This document shows positions 9,305 through 17,223 of a stretch of DNA of 64,000 nt, in pieces. The first letter of the stretch is position 1, and each line of letters starts with the position of its first letter. Origin of the DNA: YA12-FULL-51-18 sp041665305 (GTDB lineage: Bacteria; Elusimicrobiota; Elusimicrobia; Elusimicrobiales; UBA9959); contig JBAYJD010000003.1 of assembly GCA_041665305.1 (NCBI GenBank), positions 1 to 64,000 of the forward strand, given 5' to 3'. A model generated the notes under the pieces. The model did not search any database. It was not told the origin of the DNA and was given only the letters and a program-made list of their open reading frames with translations. The position numbers were made by a program, and so were the translations under genes.

Positions 9305-9712
9305 TTAATGGAGAACCCTGCTTATCCCCATGTACCAGAAAAAACCGGCCATTCCGCCGCCGGCCCCTAGAATGATCTCCCTCATAATGGGAATGGACAG
9401 GAATCCGAAGTAAAAATACAGCTTCAGGCCGAACGAGAGCCAGAACATGGTCGGCGTAATAATGCCTGCGGTCGCCCCGCAAAGAATGGTGGCCAAGGCT
9501 CCGAAAGAGGAATTCCTTTCCATCCTGGCTACAAGCCCTATGACCGTTCCGATCCAGAGCGGGATAAAGATATACGGCCCGCAATCGGGCCAGACGGTCC
9601 GCAAGCCGGTATACGAATGGGAAACCTCGGGCCAGGAGTACAGGCAGCCCGCCGCCAGGCCGGCCGAAGCCCCCGAAGCCGCGCCGAGAATGACCTCCAG
9701 TATAAAAGACAC
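9305..9712 (-). CDS. Small four-helix membrane protein, unknown function
   Basis: A 135-residue hydrophobic protein with about four membrane-spanning segments (roughly 4-25, 45-62, 68-92 and 100-128). Glycine- and alanine-rich GAASGASAGLAAG lies in the first and GAGGGMAGFFWYMG in the last. There is no domain I recognise. The stop is at the end of a composite repeat. The gene faces away from the plus-strand gene at 9796, with 83 bases between them. Confidence 0.6.
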   Translation of the reverse strand: MSFILEVILGAASGASAGLAAGCLYSWPEVSHSYTGLRTVWPDCGPYIFIPLWIGTVIGLVARMERNSSFGALATILCGATAGIITPTMFWLSFGLKLYFYFGFLSIPIMREIILGAGGGMAGFFWYMGISRVLH

Positions 9713-9795
9713 GAACGCTCCTCGAACCTTTAAGCCCGCGCGAACCGCCTCATTTTAGATTCTAACTTATTTGTTACAATGTAAACGAGGGCGAG

Positions 9796-10593
9796 ATGGC
9801 GGAAGAAAAAACCGGCACATTTTCGGTGATCGCGGCGGACGAACGCCTGCCGGATTTCATATTGCTGACAAAGCTGATCTCGGAATCGCGGGGACTTAAC
9901 CGCGACGACGCCGGCCGCCTGGCCAGGCACTCCTGGGGGTTTCTCGGCGAGGGGCTGACCGGAACGCAAGCCGACGAACTCCTGAAACGCTGCGGCCTCT
10001 GCGGGATCAAGGCCGTGAAAACGGAGACCGGCGGGCCGGCCGCCCTGAAACCGCCGCTATACATAAAAAAAGCCGCTTTTGAGGGCGGCGTCTTCAATTA
10101 CACCGACCGGACCGGCCGGAACGGCGCCGGAGAAAAAACCGATATTCTGGTAGTGGCCGCCGCTCCGGTGAAAGAAGAAACGACAAAAACGGTGACGACC
10201 ACCGAAGGTCCGTCCGGCCAGGAAAAAGCCATAAGGTTCGGCATCATGGCGGTCACCGGCCTGCCCATAGGCATGGGCAAGACCAAGGAAGTTAAAAAAG
10301 AGGTAAAAAGCTCCGAGCTGTCCTTCTGCATGGACCTGCTCTTAAGGACGGATGGGATACGCCTGCGCCTCGGCTCCAATGATTTTGATTTTTCCTGTCT
10401 GAAGGAGAAAAAGACCTATTCCAGCCAGCTTAATTTCCGCCTGCTGTGCGCGGAACTGGCGGCCTTCGCCCCGCGCGCGCTGAAGAACGCCGGACTCCTC
10501 GCCATTATCGAAAACAAGCCCCTGACCCCGCTGCCCTACGACGCCATATCCGACTTCAACAAAGAGTTCCTGCGCCTCTCCCTCCTTAAATGA
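9796..10593 (+). CDS. Conserved-looking hypothetical protein, 265 residues
   Basis: A soluble protein without signal peptide. Residues about 15-75 (PDFILLTKLISESRGL to GIKAVKTE) look like a small alpha/beta module that recalls ribosomal L7/L12-type or recombination-associated folds, but I cannot name a family. The middle is rich in Lys, Glu and Thr; residues 150-265 are globular. GAGGGCGAG before the ATG serves as ribosome binding site, and TTACAAT at 9774-9780 may be the -10. Its stop TGA is followed at once by GGGACAGTATA, half of an inverted pair completed at 11357. Confidence 0.6.
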   Translation: MAEEKTGTFSVIAADERLPDFILLTKLISESRGLNRDDAGRLARHSWGFLGEGLTGTQADELLKRCGLCGIKAVKTETGGPAALKPPLYIKKAAFEGGVFNYTDRTGRNGAGEKTDILVVAAAPVKEETTKTVTTTEGPSGQEKAIRFGIMAVTGLPIGMGKTKEVKKEVKSSELSFCMDLLLRTDGIRLRLGSNDFDFSCLKEKKTYSSQLNFRLLCAELAAFAPRALKNAGLLAIIENKPLTPLPYDAISDFNKEFLRLSLLK

Positions 10594-10604
10594 GGGACAG
10601 TATA
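10594..10604. repeat. Left copy of a GGGACAGTATA inverted pair
   Basis: GGGACAGTATA directly follows the stop codon of the preceding gene. Its reverse complement TATACTGTCCC closes the segment at 11347-11357, 743 bases further on. The pair brackets the DUF1566 gene. Confidence 0.45.
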
Positions 10605-10625
10605 TATATCACCCACCCAGCATTC

Positions 10626-10669
10626 CGGTGACATAATACTTATTTTTAGAATTAAGTATTATGTCACCG
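10626..10669. repeat. REP-like perfect hairpin, CGGYGACATRATAC family
   Basis: CGGTGACATAATACTTA (10626-10642) and TAAGTATTATGTCACCG (10653-10669) pair perfectly over 17 bases with a 10-base AT-rich loop. It is the second copy of the element at 2065-2137. It lies between convergent genes and could also end transcription from both sides. Such elements are often mobilised by REP-associated tyrosine transposases; none is present in the window. Confidence 0.75.
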
Positions 10670-10688
10670 AATTATCAAGGCCGCGGAT

Positions 10689-11135
10689 TTAAATGCCGCT
10701 ATTATCGTTTTTTACTGTATATGCACGGACACAACGCACATAGTTGCGTTCGGTCTTGGGGGAAGCGGTAACATAATCGCTTCTAAAGAGCACATACCAT
10801 GCAAAATCAGTACCGTCGTCCGTTGAGGACCAATAAGGAGCGATTAAAGCGGAATGCGTCTGCTCGTAATTTATACTTAGAAGCTCTGCCTTAGTGGGCA
10901 GACGCCAATCCTGGCGAAGCGCGTAATCCAGGCCCCTGCAGTAATTCACGGCATCGATCCATTTTTCAGTTATACCATAGTTACAGCCGGCGTCGAGGCC
11001 GCCGGACGCCCACATAAGGTTCGTATCGTGGTCGATTATTACGGTGCCATTGCCGATAACCTTAACCTCGCGGTTCTCAGCATACGCCGCGCTTACGGAC
11101 AACATCATAACCATAGCCAGCATTATTCTTTTCAT
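10689..11135 (-). CDS. Secreted DUF1566 (Lcl C-terminal domain) protein
   Basis: A 148-residue exported protein with a signal peptide at 1-19 (cleavage after AYA). The body is a single DUF1566/Lcl domain: DHDTNLMWASGG, WRLPTKAEL, YWSST and YVRCVRAY are its characteristic motifs in the right order. The domain is related to C-type-lectin-like folds and is common in secreted proteins of Gram-negative bacteria. Its ligand is unknown here. AAGGAGAGGAAC precedes the ATG. It is divergent from arfB and bracketed by the GGGACAGTATA pair. Confidence 0.85.
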   Translation of the reverse strand: MKRIMLAMVMMLSVSAAYAENREVKVIGNGTVIIDHDTNLMWASGGLDAGCNYGITEKWIDAVNYCRGLDYALRQDWRLPTKAELLSINYEQTHSALIAPYWSSTDDGTDFAWYVLFRSDYVTASPKTERNYVRCVRAYTVKNDNSGI

Positions 11136-11337
11136 TTGTTCCTCTCCTTATAAATAGCGGGCATACAAGCTGCGCCAACCCGGCGCCACATGCCACCCTG
11201 ACCAACAAACTCTGTTGCAACTGAAGTTTACTGGTTAATACAGTTTAGACCGTAAACAATATTCCGCCAAGTGCTATTGGACCCAAATTATTTTTTCTGT
11301 TGGGCCCATTGCGCATAGGTCTTTTGACCAAAATTTT

Positions 11338-11357
11338 TAATTAAGTATACTGTCCCC
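11338..11357. repeat. Right copy of the GGGACAGTATA inverted pair
   Basis: TTAATTAAGTATACTGTCCCC ends one base before the arfB start codon. On the other strand it reads GGGGACAGTATACTTAATTA. This resembles the CGGYGACATAATACTTA repeats in layout and may be a related family. It occupies the place where an arfB ribosome binding site would be. Confidence 0.5.
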
Positions 11358-11759
11358 ATGGAATTTATTCCGGCGCCGGGGTCTTTTGAGGAGAAATTCG
11401 TGAGGAGCGGAGGGCACGGCGGACAGAATGTCAACAAAGTGGCCACCGCCGTGCAGCTTAGATTCTCACCGCGCATATCAGGACTGCAGGCGGCGGCGCA
11501 AGAACGGCTGAAAATTCTCGCCGGCTCGAAACTGACTGCGGACGGAGATATCCTTATCACCGCCAGCGAATACCGGACCCAGGAACAGAACCGCCAGGCC
11601 GCCCGCGCCAGGCTGGCCGAACTGATAGGACGCGCCCTGCGTCCGCCTAAACATAGACGGCCGACAAAACCCTCTTACGGTTCCAAACAGCGCCGCCTCG
11701 AAGGCAAAAAATATCGCGCCGGCATAAAACAAACTCGGCGCGATACGACCGGCGAATAA
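11358..11759 (+). CDS. arfB: Alternative ribosome-rescue factor ArfB (peptidyl-tRNA hydrolase)
   Basis: A 133-residue class-I-release-factor-like protein without codon-recognition domain. The catalytic GGQ lies in SGGHGGQNVNKVATAV (residues 17-32). The C-terminal basic tail (RRPTKPSYGSKQRRLEGKK, about 95-113) matches the tail ArfB inserts in the mRNA channel of stalled ribosomes. Length fits the family (about 140). Acts on ribosomes stuck on non-stop mRNA by hydrolysing peptidyl-tRNA. No ribosome binding site is visible because a repeat half-site abuts the ATG. The TAA stop overlaps the first arm of the next palindromic repeat. Confidence 0.9.
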   Translation: MEFIPAPGSFEEKFVRSGGHGGQNVNKVATAVQLRFSPRISGLQAAAQERLKILAGSKLTADGDILITASEYRTQEQNRQAARARLAELIGRALRPPKHRRPTKPSYGSKQRRLEGKKYRAGIKQTRRDTTGE

Positions 11760-11961
11760 AATGTCGTAAGACGACATTTTATCGTACTTGCGTAGGCGCC
11801 GTATCAAGCGGGACCCCTTCCAGGGGAATTTACCCACAGGCGGACACCGCTTCGCGGTTTCCCCTGCCTATGGCCTTCAAACGGCCAAATTCCCAGATAC
11901 CGCGACGATACCCCGCCCTTTAGGGCGGGGTATGGTATAAATTTTTGCGGCAAAAATTTAT
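11758..11961. repeat. Composite palindromic repeat, copy B
   Basis: Perfect hairpin AAAATGTCGT (11758-11767) / ACGACATTTT (11771-11780), then about 130 bases of spacer. A GC hairpin CCCCGCCC (11911-11918) / GGGCGGGG (11923-11930) and a second hairpin ATAAATTTTTG (11937-11947) / CAAAAATTTAT (11951-11961) follow. Both genes it separates end in it: the arfB TAA lies at the left end and the aminotransferase TAA in the last arm. The hairpins could serve as a bidirectional terminator. Confidence 0.8.
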
Positions 11962-13388
11962 TCCGACTTCAGCTTTGCGGTGTAGGCCGCGTGGAATTTT
12001 TTTATTTTTTCCACCAGCGCCTTAATGTCTTCCTTGGGAGGCAGGAAAGTGGTGCGGAAATGAAGCGTGCCGGGCCTCTGGCCGAACCCGGAGCCAGGCA
12101 CTACGCAGATGCCTGTTTCTTCCAGCAGCCTTAGGCAGTATTCCGAATCCCTGGCCGCCTCGTATTTAAGCCGCGCCTCCGCCGTAAGCCTGGACAAGTC
12201 CGTGCCTTTCTTATGCGGAAGCTCGAATCTTACGAAAGCGTACATCGCGCCCTGCGGAACCTCGATCTTCATTCCCTCTATCCCGTTCAGCCCGCCGCCG
12301 AGGATCCCGGCTTTCTCTTTCAGGTCGCCCAGGATCGCATCCCGCTCGCGCGCGTACAACTCATAGCTTGGCGCACCTTTGACGGGCGGGGACGCCATCA
12401 GATAAGTCACTATCTGCCCGTCGACATTGGAACACAGCCCTATAGACTGGAGCTTTACCAGCTCCGCGTAAACATCATCCGGCATGTTCCTGACTTCCAG
12501 ATAGCCGCCCCTGTGTCCGCATTCGCCGAGGAACCCCTTGGAAACCGAATGAAAGCTGAAAAGCGTGACCTCTTTTTCGCCCATCGCATGCAACACCTTG
12601 GCGAACGAATGGAATTTTATTTTTTGGGCGTAAATGTTCTCCTGGTAAACCTCGTCGGCCAGGATCGCCAGGCCGTTTTTCCCGGCGAAGCGGATGATCA
12701 TCTCGATGTTCTTTTCCGAAAGCACGGCCCCCGTGGGATTGCCGGGATTGATCACGGCTATGGCCACCGGATCGATACCGTCCTTTCTGGCGGCGTCGAT
12801 GCTCGCGTTCAGTTCCGCCTCGTTCAGCTGCCAGTTGTCGCCTTCGTCCAGGAAATAATTGATCTGCCTCGCCCCGTACAGGGCGATGGTGGCGCTGTAC
12901 AACGGGTACTGCGGGATCGGGATCATATACCCGTCATTTTCCTTATTGGTCAGCATGGTAAACACAGCCTGAACGCCCTTGCTGGCGCCGTCGGTAAGCA
13001 GCACCCTGTTCATATCCACCGGGATCCCGTCCCGTTTATTTATAAACTCGGCCACGGCCTTGCGGATGAACGGCAGCCCCGCGCTCTGGGTATAGGCCCC
13101 CATCCCGCCAGGGTTCTTCTCAAGGATCATTTTCGCCCGTTCGACAACATCGGAGGGGAAAAGTCGCGCGGCTTCGGGATGGGCCATCAGGGCCGGGTAC
13201 TCAAGCAGGCTGAGCACCTGCCGCACGAAGGTGAGGGGTTTTTGTTTAAGAGCCTGGGGGTTGCCTATGTTGCAATAAATTATTTTACGGCCCTGCGCTT
13301 CCAGTTCATGGGCCCTGTCCACTATCTTCCCCCTGACGGCGTAATGCGCCTCAAGCAGCTTGGAATTCAGCTTATGGAGTTTTATCAT
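11958..13388 (-). CDS. Alanine aminotransferase-like enzyme (eukaryote-type ALT, fold-type I)
   Basis: A 476-residue PLP-dependent transaminase. It resembles the alanine aminotransferases of eukaryotes more than bacterial AlaA: the N-terminal AHYAVRGKIVDRAHEL and IYCNIGNPQALKQKPLTF, and the PLP-lysine region FSFHSVSKGFLGECGHRGGY, are hallmarks of that subgroup. YTQSAGLPFIRKAVAEFI precedes the cofactor loop. It would interconvert pyruvate/glutamate and alanine/2-oxoglutarate in the cytoplasm. A promoter with CTGACA and GATAAT lies just upstream. The stop codon is inside a palindromic repeat. Confidence 0.85.
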   Translation of the reverse strand: MIKLHKLNSKLLEAHYAVRGKIVDRAHELEAQGRKIIYCNIGNPQALKQKPLTFVRQVLSLLEYPALMAHPEAARLFPSDVVERAKMILEKNPGGMGAYTQSAGLPFIRKAVAEFINKRDGIPVDMNRVLLTDGASKGVQAVFTMLTNKENDGYMIPIPQYPLYSATIALYGARQINYFLDEGDNWQLNEAELNASIDAARKDGIDPVAIAVINPGNPTGAVLSEKNIEMIIRFAGKNGLAILADEVYQENIYAQKIKFHSFAKVLHAMGEKEVTLFSFHSVSKGFLGECGHRGGYLEVRNMPDDVYAELVKLQSIGLCSNVDGQIVTYLMASPPVKGAPSYELYARERDAILGDLKEKAGILGGGLNGIEGMKIEVPQGAMYAFVRFELPHKKGTDLSRLTAEARLKYEAARDSEYCLRLLEETGICVVPGSGFGQRPGTLHFRTTFLPPKEDIKALVEKIKKFHAAYTAKLKSE

Positions 13389-13403
13389 ATCCAGATTATA
13401 TAA

Positions 13404-13431
13404 ATTATCGCGGCCTGGACGGTTTTGTCAG
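13404..13431 (-). promoter_or_regulatory. Probable promoter of the alanine aminotransferase gene
   Basis: On the minus strand, CTGACA (13426-13431) and GATAAT (13404-13409) are 16 bases apart, each five of six matches to consensus. A second TATAAT lies at 13395-13400, six bases before the ATG. No ribosome binding site is seen, so the mRNA may have little or no leader. Confidence 0.5.
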
Positions 13432-13784
13432 GGCTTAAGGGCCTTGTCGACGGCGGCCATGAAGCACCGCACTTCAAAAGGTTTGTAGAAATATTCGGTG
13501 ACGCCGGAGTTTTCCAGCAGCTCATCCGCATCCGAAGAACCGGTGACCAGCAGGCTTTTGGCGCCCGCTCTTTTCTTTTCAAAAAGTTTTATAAGTTCCG
13601 TTCCCAGGCCGTCCGGAAAAAGCAGGTCGGTAACGAGCAGATCGTAATGATTGGCCTCTATCAGGCCGGAGGCCTCTTTGAAACTACCGGCAGTAGTAAT
13701 GGAATACTCCTTACCGGAAAATATTCTGGTGTAAAGTTTAAGGATGCACTTCTCATCATCCGCCACAAGGATCTTGCTGGACAT
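13428..13784 (-). CDS. Single-domain response regulator
   Basis: A 118-residue stand-alone receiver (CheY-like). The acidic pair D9-D10 of VADDE, the phospho-acceptor D53 in LLVTDLLFPDG, the conserved LLVTGSSDAD and the lysine-proline of YFYKPFE are all present. No output domain follows, so it must act through protein contact. The ATG at 13782-13784 is chosen over one ten codons earlier because the receiver fold begins at once and GGGGAG precedes it. No kinase lies next to it; the hybrid kinase at 41179-43554 is a distant candidate only. Confidence 0.8.
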   Translation of the reverse strand: MSSKILVADDEKCILKLYTRIFSGKEYSITTAGSFKEASGLIEANHYDLLVTDLLFPDGLGTELIKLFEKKRAGAKSLLVTGSSDADELLENSGVTEYFYKPFEVRCFMAAVDKALKP

Positions 13785-13919
13785 ATATGTCGATCTCCCC
13801 AAAAAAAGCCTCACTTCTCATATTTATGAGTTTATTAGTTTATAGTGTACAAAATATCAAGCCTCCGCCACAGAGGCAAAAGGCCCACCGGCGCCGCGGA
13901 CCATTGGCCCGGCGGAACA

Positions 13920-13946
13920 GGCGGGGTATGGTTAAAAATTTTACGG
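13920..13946. repeat. Degenerate copy of the GC/AT hairpin part of the composite repeat
   Basis: GGCGGGGTATGGTTAAAAAT followed by TTTACGGG matches the right half of copy B (GGGCGGGGTATGGTATAAAT...). It directly follows the stop codon of the gene at 13948, again placing this family at a gene end. Confidence 0.5.
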
Positions 13947-13947
13947 G

Positions 13948-14286
13948 TTAACGGCGTTCAAGACTATGGAGGAAGGAATTCACAAGCCACAGGACCAGCG
14001 CGAACGCCAGCGCCCACCAGAAGCTGGCCACCTGAAAACCGGGGACCAGGAAGGCCGTCAGCTCCACCAGGCCGCCGATGATCACAAAGGTGAACAGTCC
14101 CAGGGAAAGGATGTTTATGGGAATGGTCAGGATCACAAGAACGGGCCGCAGGATCGCGTTGACCAGGCCAAGCACCACCGCCACCGTCAGCGCTGTCCCG
14201 AAACCCGCCAGTTTCACTCCGGGGAGCACGCCGGCCGCGACAAAAACGGCCAGACTGTTCAGCAGCACATGGATGATTATTTTCAT
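13948..14286 (-). CDS. Phage holin-like family 4 / YvlD membrane protein
   Basis: A 112-residue integral membrane protein with four hydrophobic helices. It matches the PF04020 (YvlD) pattern: an N-terminal LLNSLAVFVAAGVLPGVKLAGF, NAILRPVLVILTIPINILSLG in the middle, and WWALAFALVLWLVNSFL at the end. The family is widespread and chromosomal, and its role is not established. The ATG overlaps the rlmN TGA (ATGA at 14283-14286), so it is translationally coupled to rlmN. Confidence 0.85.
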   Translation of the reverse strand: MKIIIHVLLNSLAVFVAAGVLPGVKLAGFGTALTVAVVLGLVNAILRPVLVILTIPINILSLGLFTFVIIGGLVELTAFLVPGFQVASFWWALAFALVLWLVNSFLHSLERR

Positions 14287-15368
14287 TGTCGGACCGCCGG
14301 GCGATTATCCTCGCCGGCGCCGCCCGCTAGCTGGCCGCAGGCGGCGCGGATGTCGGCGCCCCTTTCGCGGCGCAAATGCGTCCGGATCCCGCCCGCCATC
14401 ATGATCTTCTGGAATTCCTTGGCCTTTTCCATCCGGCCCGGGGCGAGACCGGCGTTTTTCTCCGAAAGGCCGGAATGCGGGGCCGCCGCGGCGGGATTAT
14501 ACATTATAATATTAACTTTGCAATTCAAGCCTTTGAGCAGCTCAAGGAATTTTTGGGCGTCTTGCGGCGAATCGTTCAGACCGTCGAAAAAGATGTATTC
14601 AAAGAACACCGCCCGCCCGGTTCTGGCGCAATAATGCCGCGAGGCCTCCATAATTTCGCTCAAAGGATACTTTTTTTCCATGGGCGTAAGTCCGGCCCTT
14701 TGTCGCCCATCCGCGGTTATTACGGAAACCGCCAGTTTTATCGCAAGGCGCGAATCCGCCAAATCCTTTATCACCGGAACTATCCCGACCGTGGAGACGG
14801 TGATCCGGCTTTGGGGGAAATTGCGGCCCTTGTTATCGGAAAGTATAAGAATGCTTTTTCTGACGTTCGTCCAGTTTAAAAAAGGCTCGCCCATGCCCAT
14901 GAACACCACGCTGTCGGGCGTTCTTCCCGCAGCAAGCCCGCAGGCCGCGAACTGCCCGAGGATCTCGGAGGGCTTAAGGTCCCGCCGGAACCCGAGCCCG
15001 CCCGTGGCGCAAAAACCGCAGCCGCAGGCGCAGCCGGACTGTGAAGAGAGGCAGACGGAAACCGTTTCCTTGTTGAACAGTATCACGCTCTCGGCGGCCG
15101 CCCCGTCATGGAACCTGAAAAGAAGCTTGATCGTTCCATCCGTTTTGGAAACCAGCTTTTCCGCGGCGCAAACGGGCTGGAGCGAGTACCTGTCCGCGAG
15201 CCTGGCCTTAAGCTCTTCCGCAATGCCGGACATGGCGCCGAAGCTCTCCGCGTCCTTCCTGTACAGGCAGTTAAAGACCCGGTCGGCCCTGGAACCTTTC
15301 TCCCCGAGCGCTATCAACGCGCCCGCAAGCTCGGGCCGTGTAAAATCCCTGATATCCGGTTTTATCAT
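14283..15368 (-). CDS. rlmN: RlmN-type 23S rRNA/tRNA adenine-C2 methyltransferase (radical SAM)
   Basis: A 361-residue radical SAM enzyme. The iron-sulfur cysteines are C113, C117 and C120 (CACGCGFC, a CxxxCxxC). GMGEPFLN for SAM binding follows at about 155, and a C-terminal cysteine (RAACGQLAGG) fits the methyl-carrying catalytic residue. The N-terminal accessory domain (ADRVFNCLYRKDAESF) is typical of RlmN. It methylates A2503 of 23S rRNA and A37 of some tRNAs. Cfr-type resistance enzymes share the fold, but this looks like the housekeeping form. Start overlaps the stop of the upstream gene by four bases. Confidence 0.88.
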   Translation of the reverse strand: MIKPDIRDFTRPELAGALIALGEKGSRADRVFNCLYRKDAESFGAMSGIAEELKARLADRYSLQPVCAAEKLVSKTDGTIKLLFRFHDGAAAESVILFNKETVSVCLSSQSGCACGCGFCATGGLGFRRDLKPSEILGQFAACGLAAGRTPDSVVFMGMGEPFLNWTNVRKSILILSDNKGRNFPQSRITVSTVGIVPVIKDLADSRLAIKLAVSVITADGRQRAGLTPMEKKYPLSEIMEASRHYCARTGRAVFFEYIFFDGLNDSPQDAQKFLELLKGLNCKVNIIMYNPAAAAPHSGLSEKNAGLAPGRMEKAKEFQKIMMAGGIRTHLRRERGADIRAACGQLAGGAGEDNRPAVRQ

Positions 15369-16138
15369 TTATCACTCTTATATTTTTTCAGCCATTTTCC
15401 CAGCCGCCGCTTCAGCCGGGCCATTAAAGACTTCTTGGAGAACCGGACATCTTCCATGTCATGCACCGAGGAATCCCTTTTGGAGCACAATTTAAGCTGA
15501 TAGGCGACTATCTCCCCGAAAAAATTATTCTGGAAGCCCTTTATTCCCTGAAGCTTTTTCAGATGAGCGGCGGACTCCTCGAACCGGCCCAGCCTGCGGA
15601 GCAATTCTCCCATAAGCAGCTGGGAATTCTCCCTTTCCTCCACCGCCGTCCCGGCGGCCTCGGCGCAGGCGGTAAAATATTTCAGGCTCAATTCCAAGTC
15701 CTCTTTCAGCCCGACAGGGTCCGCCTCTTCCTGCCAGGAGGCCTTCAGGAAGGACTCCGCCACCTCGTAAGCGGGTTTTTTTAATTCGCTGTAAAGCACT
15801 CCGACGCGGAAAAACGGACTGCGCTTCAGGCATTTCTTATAGACGGCGGAAGCGGTTATGGCCCTGCACTTCTCCAGTTCCGCTTTCGGCATATCCAGCA
15901 TATAGGTGACAAAACCGCAGCCGGGACAATCCGGCAGACGCCGGGGGGCGGGGACATTCCCGGTCGGTTTAAGGTCCAGGCGCATGTCGGACTCCGCATC
16001 GGAGCCGGGCACATCCAGCCGGGCATAAAAGACCCGCCCGCAGACCTGGCAGGAGATCTCTCTTTCCAAAGTTTTGCCTGCGCAGACCGGACCCGCCGCC
16101 GAGATGAGGATCACGCAAGCCGCAACAATGTTTTTCAT
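15365..16138 (-). CDS. Exported DUF2225-like cysteine-rich protein
   Basis: A 257-residue protein with a signal peptide (1-20, cleavage after VCA). Two zinc-ribbon-like knuckles follow: CQVCGRVF (about 30-37) and CPGCGFVTY (about 70-78). This layout resembles DUF2225 proteins, which continue with a helical TPR-like part; here residues 95-220 (AEKAESFLKAS-type helices, GELLRRLGRFEESAAHL) fit that. The tail is strongly basic (KKSLMARLKRRLGKWLKKYK). Function is unknown. It overlaps rlmN by ATGA and is probably in the same operon. Confidence 0.65.
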   Translation of the reverse strand: MKNIVAACVILISAAGPVCAGKTLEREISCQVCGRVFYARLDVPGSDAESDMRLDLKPTGNVPAPRRLPDCPGCGFVTYMLDMPKAELEKCRAITASAVYKKCLKRSPFFRVGVLYSELKKPAYEVAESFLKASWQEEADPVGLKEDLELSLKYFTACAEAAGTAVEERENSQLLMGELLRRLGRFEESAAHLKKLQGIKGFQNNFFGEIVAYQLKLCSKRDSSVHDMEDVRFSKKSLMARLKRRLGKWLKKYKSDK

Positions 16139-16162
16139 GGTATACCTATAATCCGTCCGGCC

Positions 16163-16804
16163 TTAAATTTTATTATCGTTTGCCGGGGGCCGGAGGGAGC
16201 CGTTCATGCGGGCTTCGAGAGCTTCCACCCGTTTTTCCAGCAGGGCCAGCCGGTCCTCGGAAACGGAAAGCGGGGCGGCGGGCCCGGGAACGGCGGCGGG
16301 AACGCCGTCCGAAAAAAGATGCCGGTAGCGCGACTCTTTTTGCCCGGCCTGGCGCGGAAGACGGGCCACCAGAGGATCTTCAGCCGCTGCGCAAAGCGCC
16401 TGCAGCAACCCTTCCACCTCGGCCGTGCCCGTGAATTCGCAAAGGCGGTCGGTACGCCCCCTGAGCTCGCCGGGCGTTTGAGGACCGCGCAGCAACAGCA
16501 CGGTCATAACACCGGCCAGCTTAGGGTCCGGACTGTTCAAAAGCCTGTCCATGTGGTGGCGGAATTTAGGGACGCGCTCACCCGGCGCCTGCAGGCGCTC
16601 CACCAGCCCCTGTTCTATCAGCGTCTGCACCGCTTTACCCATGGAATCGGCGTCCAGGGACATCACGGGCTCACGGCTCGTCTTCTGGTTGCAGGCGTTA
16701 AGCAGCGCGTTGAAGGTCAGCGGGTATTGCTCGGGGGTTGTCAGGGCTTTTTCGGCCAGCGAGCCCAGTACCCGGGCTTCTACAGGAGTTAATTCCGTCG
16801 CCAT
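16163..16804 (-). CDS. YceH-family (DUF480) winged-helix protein
   Basis: A 213-residue protein of the YceH/DUF480 family. LTPVEARVLGSLAEKALTTP, YPLTFNALLNACNQKTSREP and the second winged-helix part RHHMDRLL...LLLRGPQTPGELR are diagnostic. A short C-terminal coiled coil (ALLEKRVEALEARM) follows a Pro/Ala linker. The family has two winged-helix domains and a debated role, so DNA binding is only inferred from fold. It follows the FKBP gene by 43 bases. Confidence 0.88.
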   Translation of the reverse strand: MATELTPVEARVLGSLAEKALTTPEQYPLTFNALLNACNQKTSREPVMSLDADSMGKAVQTLIEQGLVERLQAPGERVPKFRHHMDRLLNSPDPKLAGVMTVLLLRGPQTPGELRGRTDRLCEFTGTAEVEGLLQALCAAAEDPLVARLPRQAGQKESRYRHLFSDGVPAAVPGPAAPLSVSEDRLALLEKRVEALEARMNGSLRPPANDNKI

Positions 16805-16847
16805 ATTTATAATTCCACTCCGGACCCGCGGCCTTCACGGCCTCGGC

Positions 16848-17198
16848 TCATTCCACGCCGAGGAGTTCCACCTCAAAATGCAGTTCCGCATCGGGCGGGA
16901 TGACCCCTCCCGCGCCCTTTTTGCCGTAAGCGAGGGCGGACGGGATGAAAAGTTTGCGCTTGCCGCCTATCCGCATCCCGCAAACTCCCTCATCCCAGCC
17001 CTTTATCACGCGGCCGGCCCCGAGCTTGAAAGAAAAAGGCTCGTCACGGTCGACGGAGCTGTCGAATTTCCTGCCGTTCGGGAAAGTGCCCGTATAATGC
17101 ACGGTAACCTCTTTGCCGCTGACCGCCACAGGCCCTTCCCCTATTTCCATATCTATATATTTCAGCCCCGACGCCAGAACAATTTCTTCTTTGGACAT
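16848..17198 (-). CDS. FKBP-type peptidyl-prolyl cis-trans isomerase
   Basis: A 116-residue single-domain FKBP. VTVHYTGTFPNGRKFDSS, FKLGAGRVIKGWDEGVCGM and IPSALAYGKKG....IPPDAELHFEVELL are the canonical motifs; the hydrophobic pocket residues Y, F, D and W are present. No signal peptide, so cytoplasmic. Start chosen at 17198 where AAAGGAGATCCAT precedes the ATG; longer frames add unrelated residues. It catalyses proline isomerisation during folding. It lies 25 bases after satP. Confidence 0.93.
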   Translation of the reverse strand: MSKEEIVLASGLKYIDMEIGEGPVAVSGKEVTVHYTGTFPNGRKFDSSVDRDEPFSFKLGAGRVIKGWDEGVCGMRIGGKRKLFIPSALAYGKKGAGGVIPPDAELHFEVELLGVE

Positions 17199-17223
17199 AT
17201 GGATCTCCTTTAATTGAAGGTCG

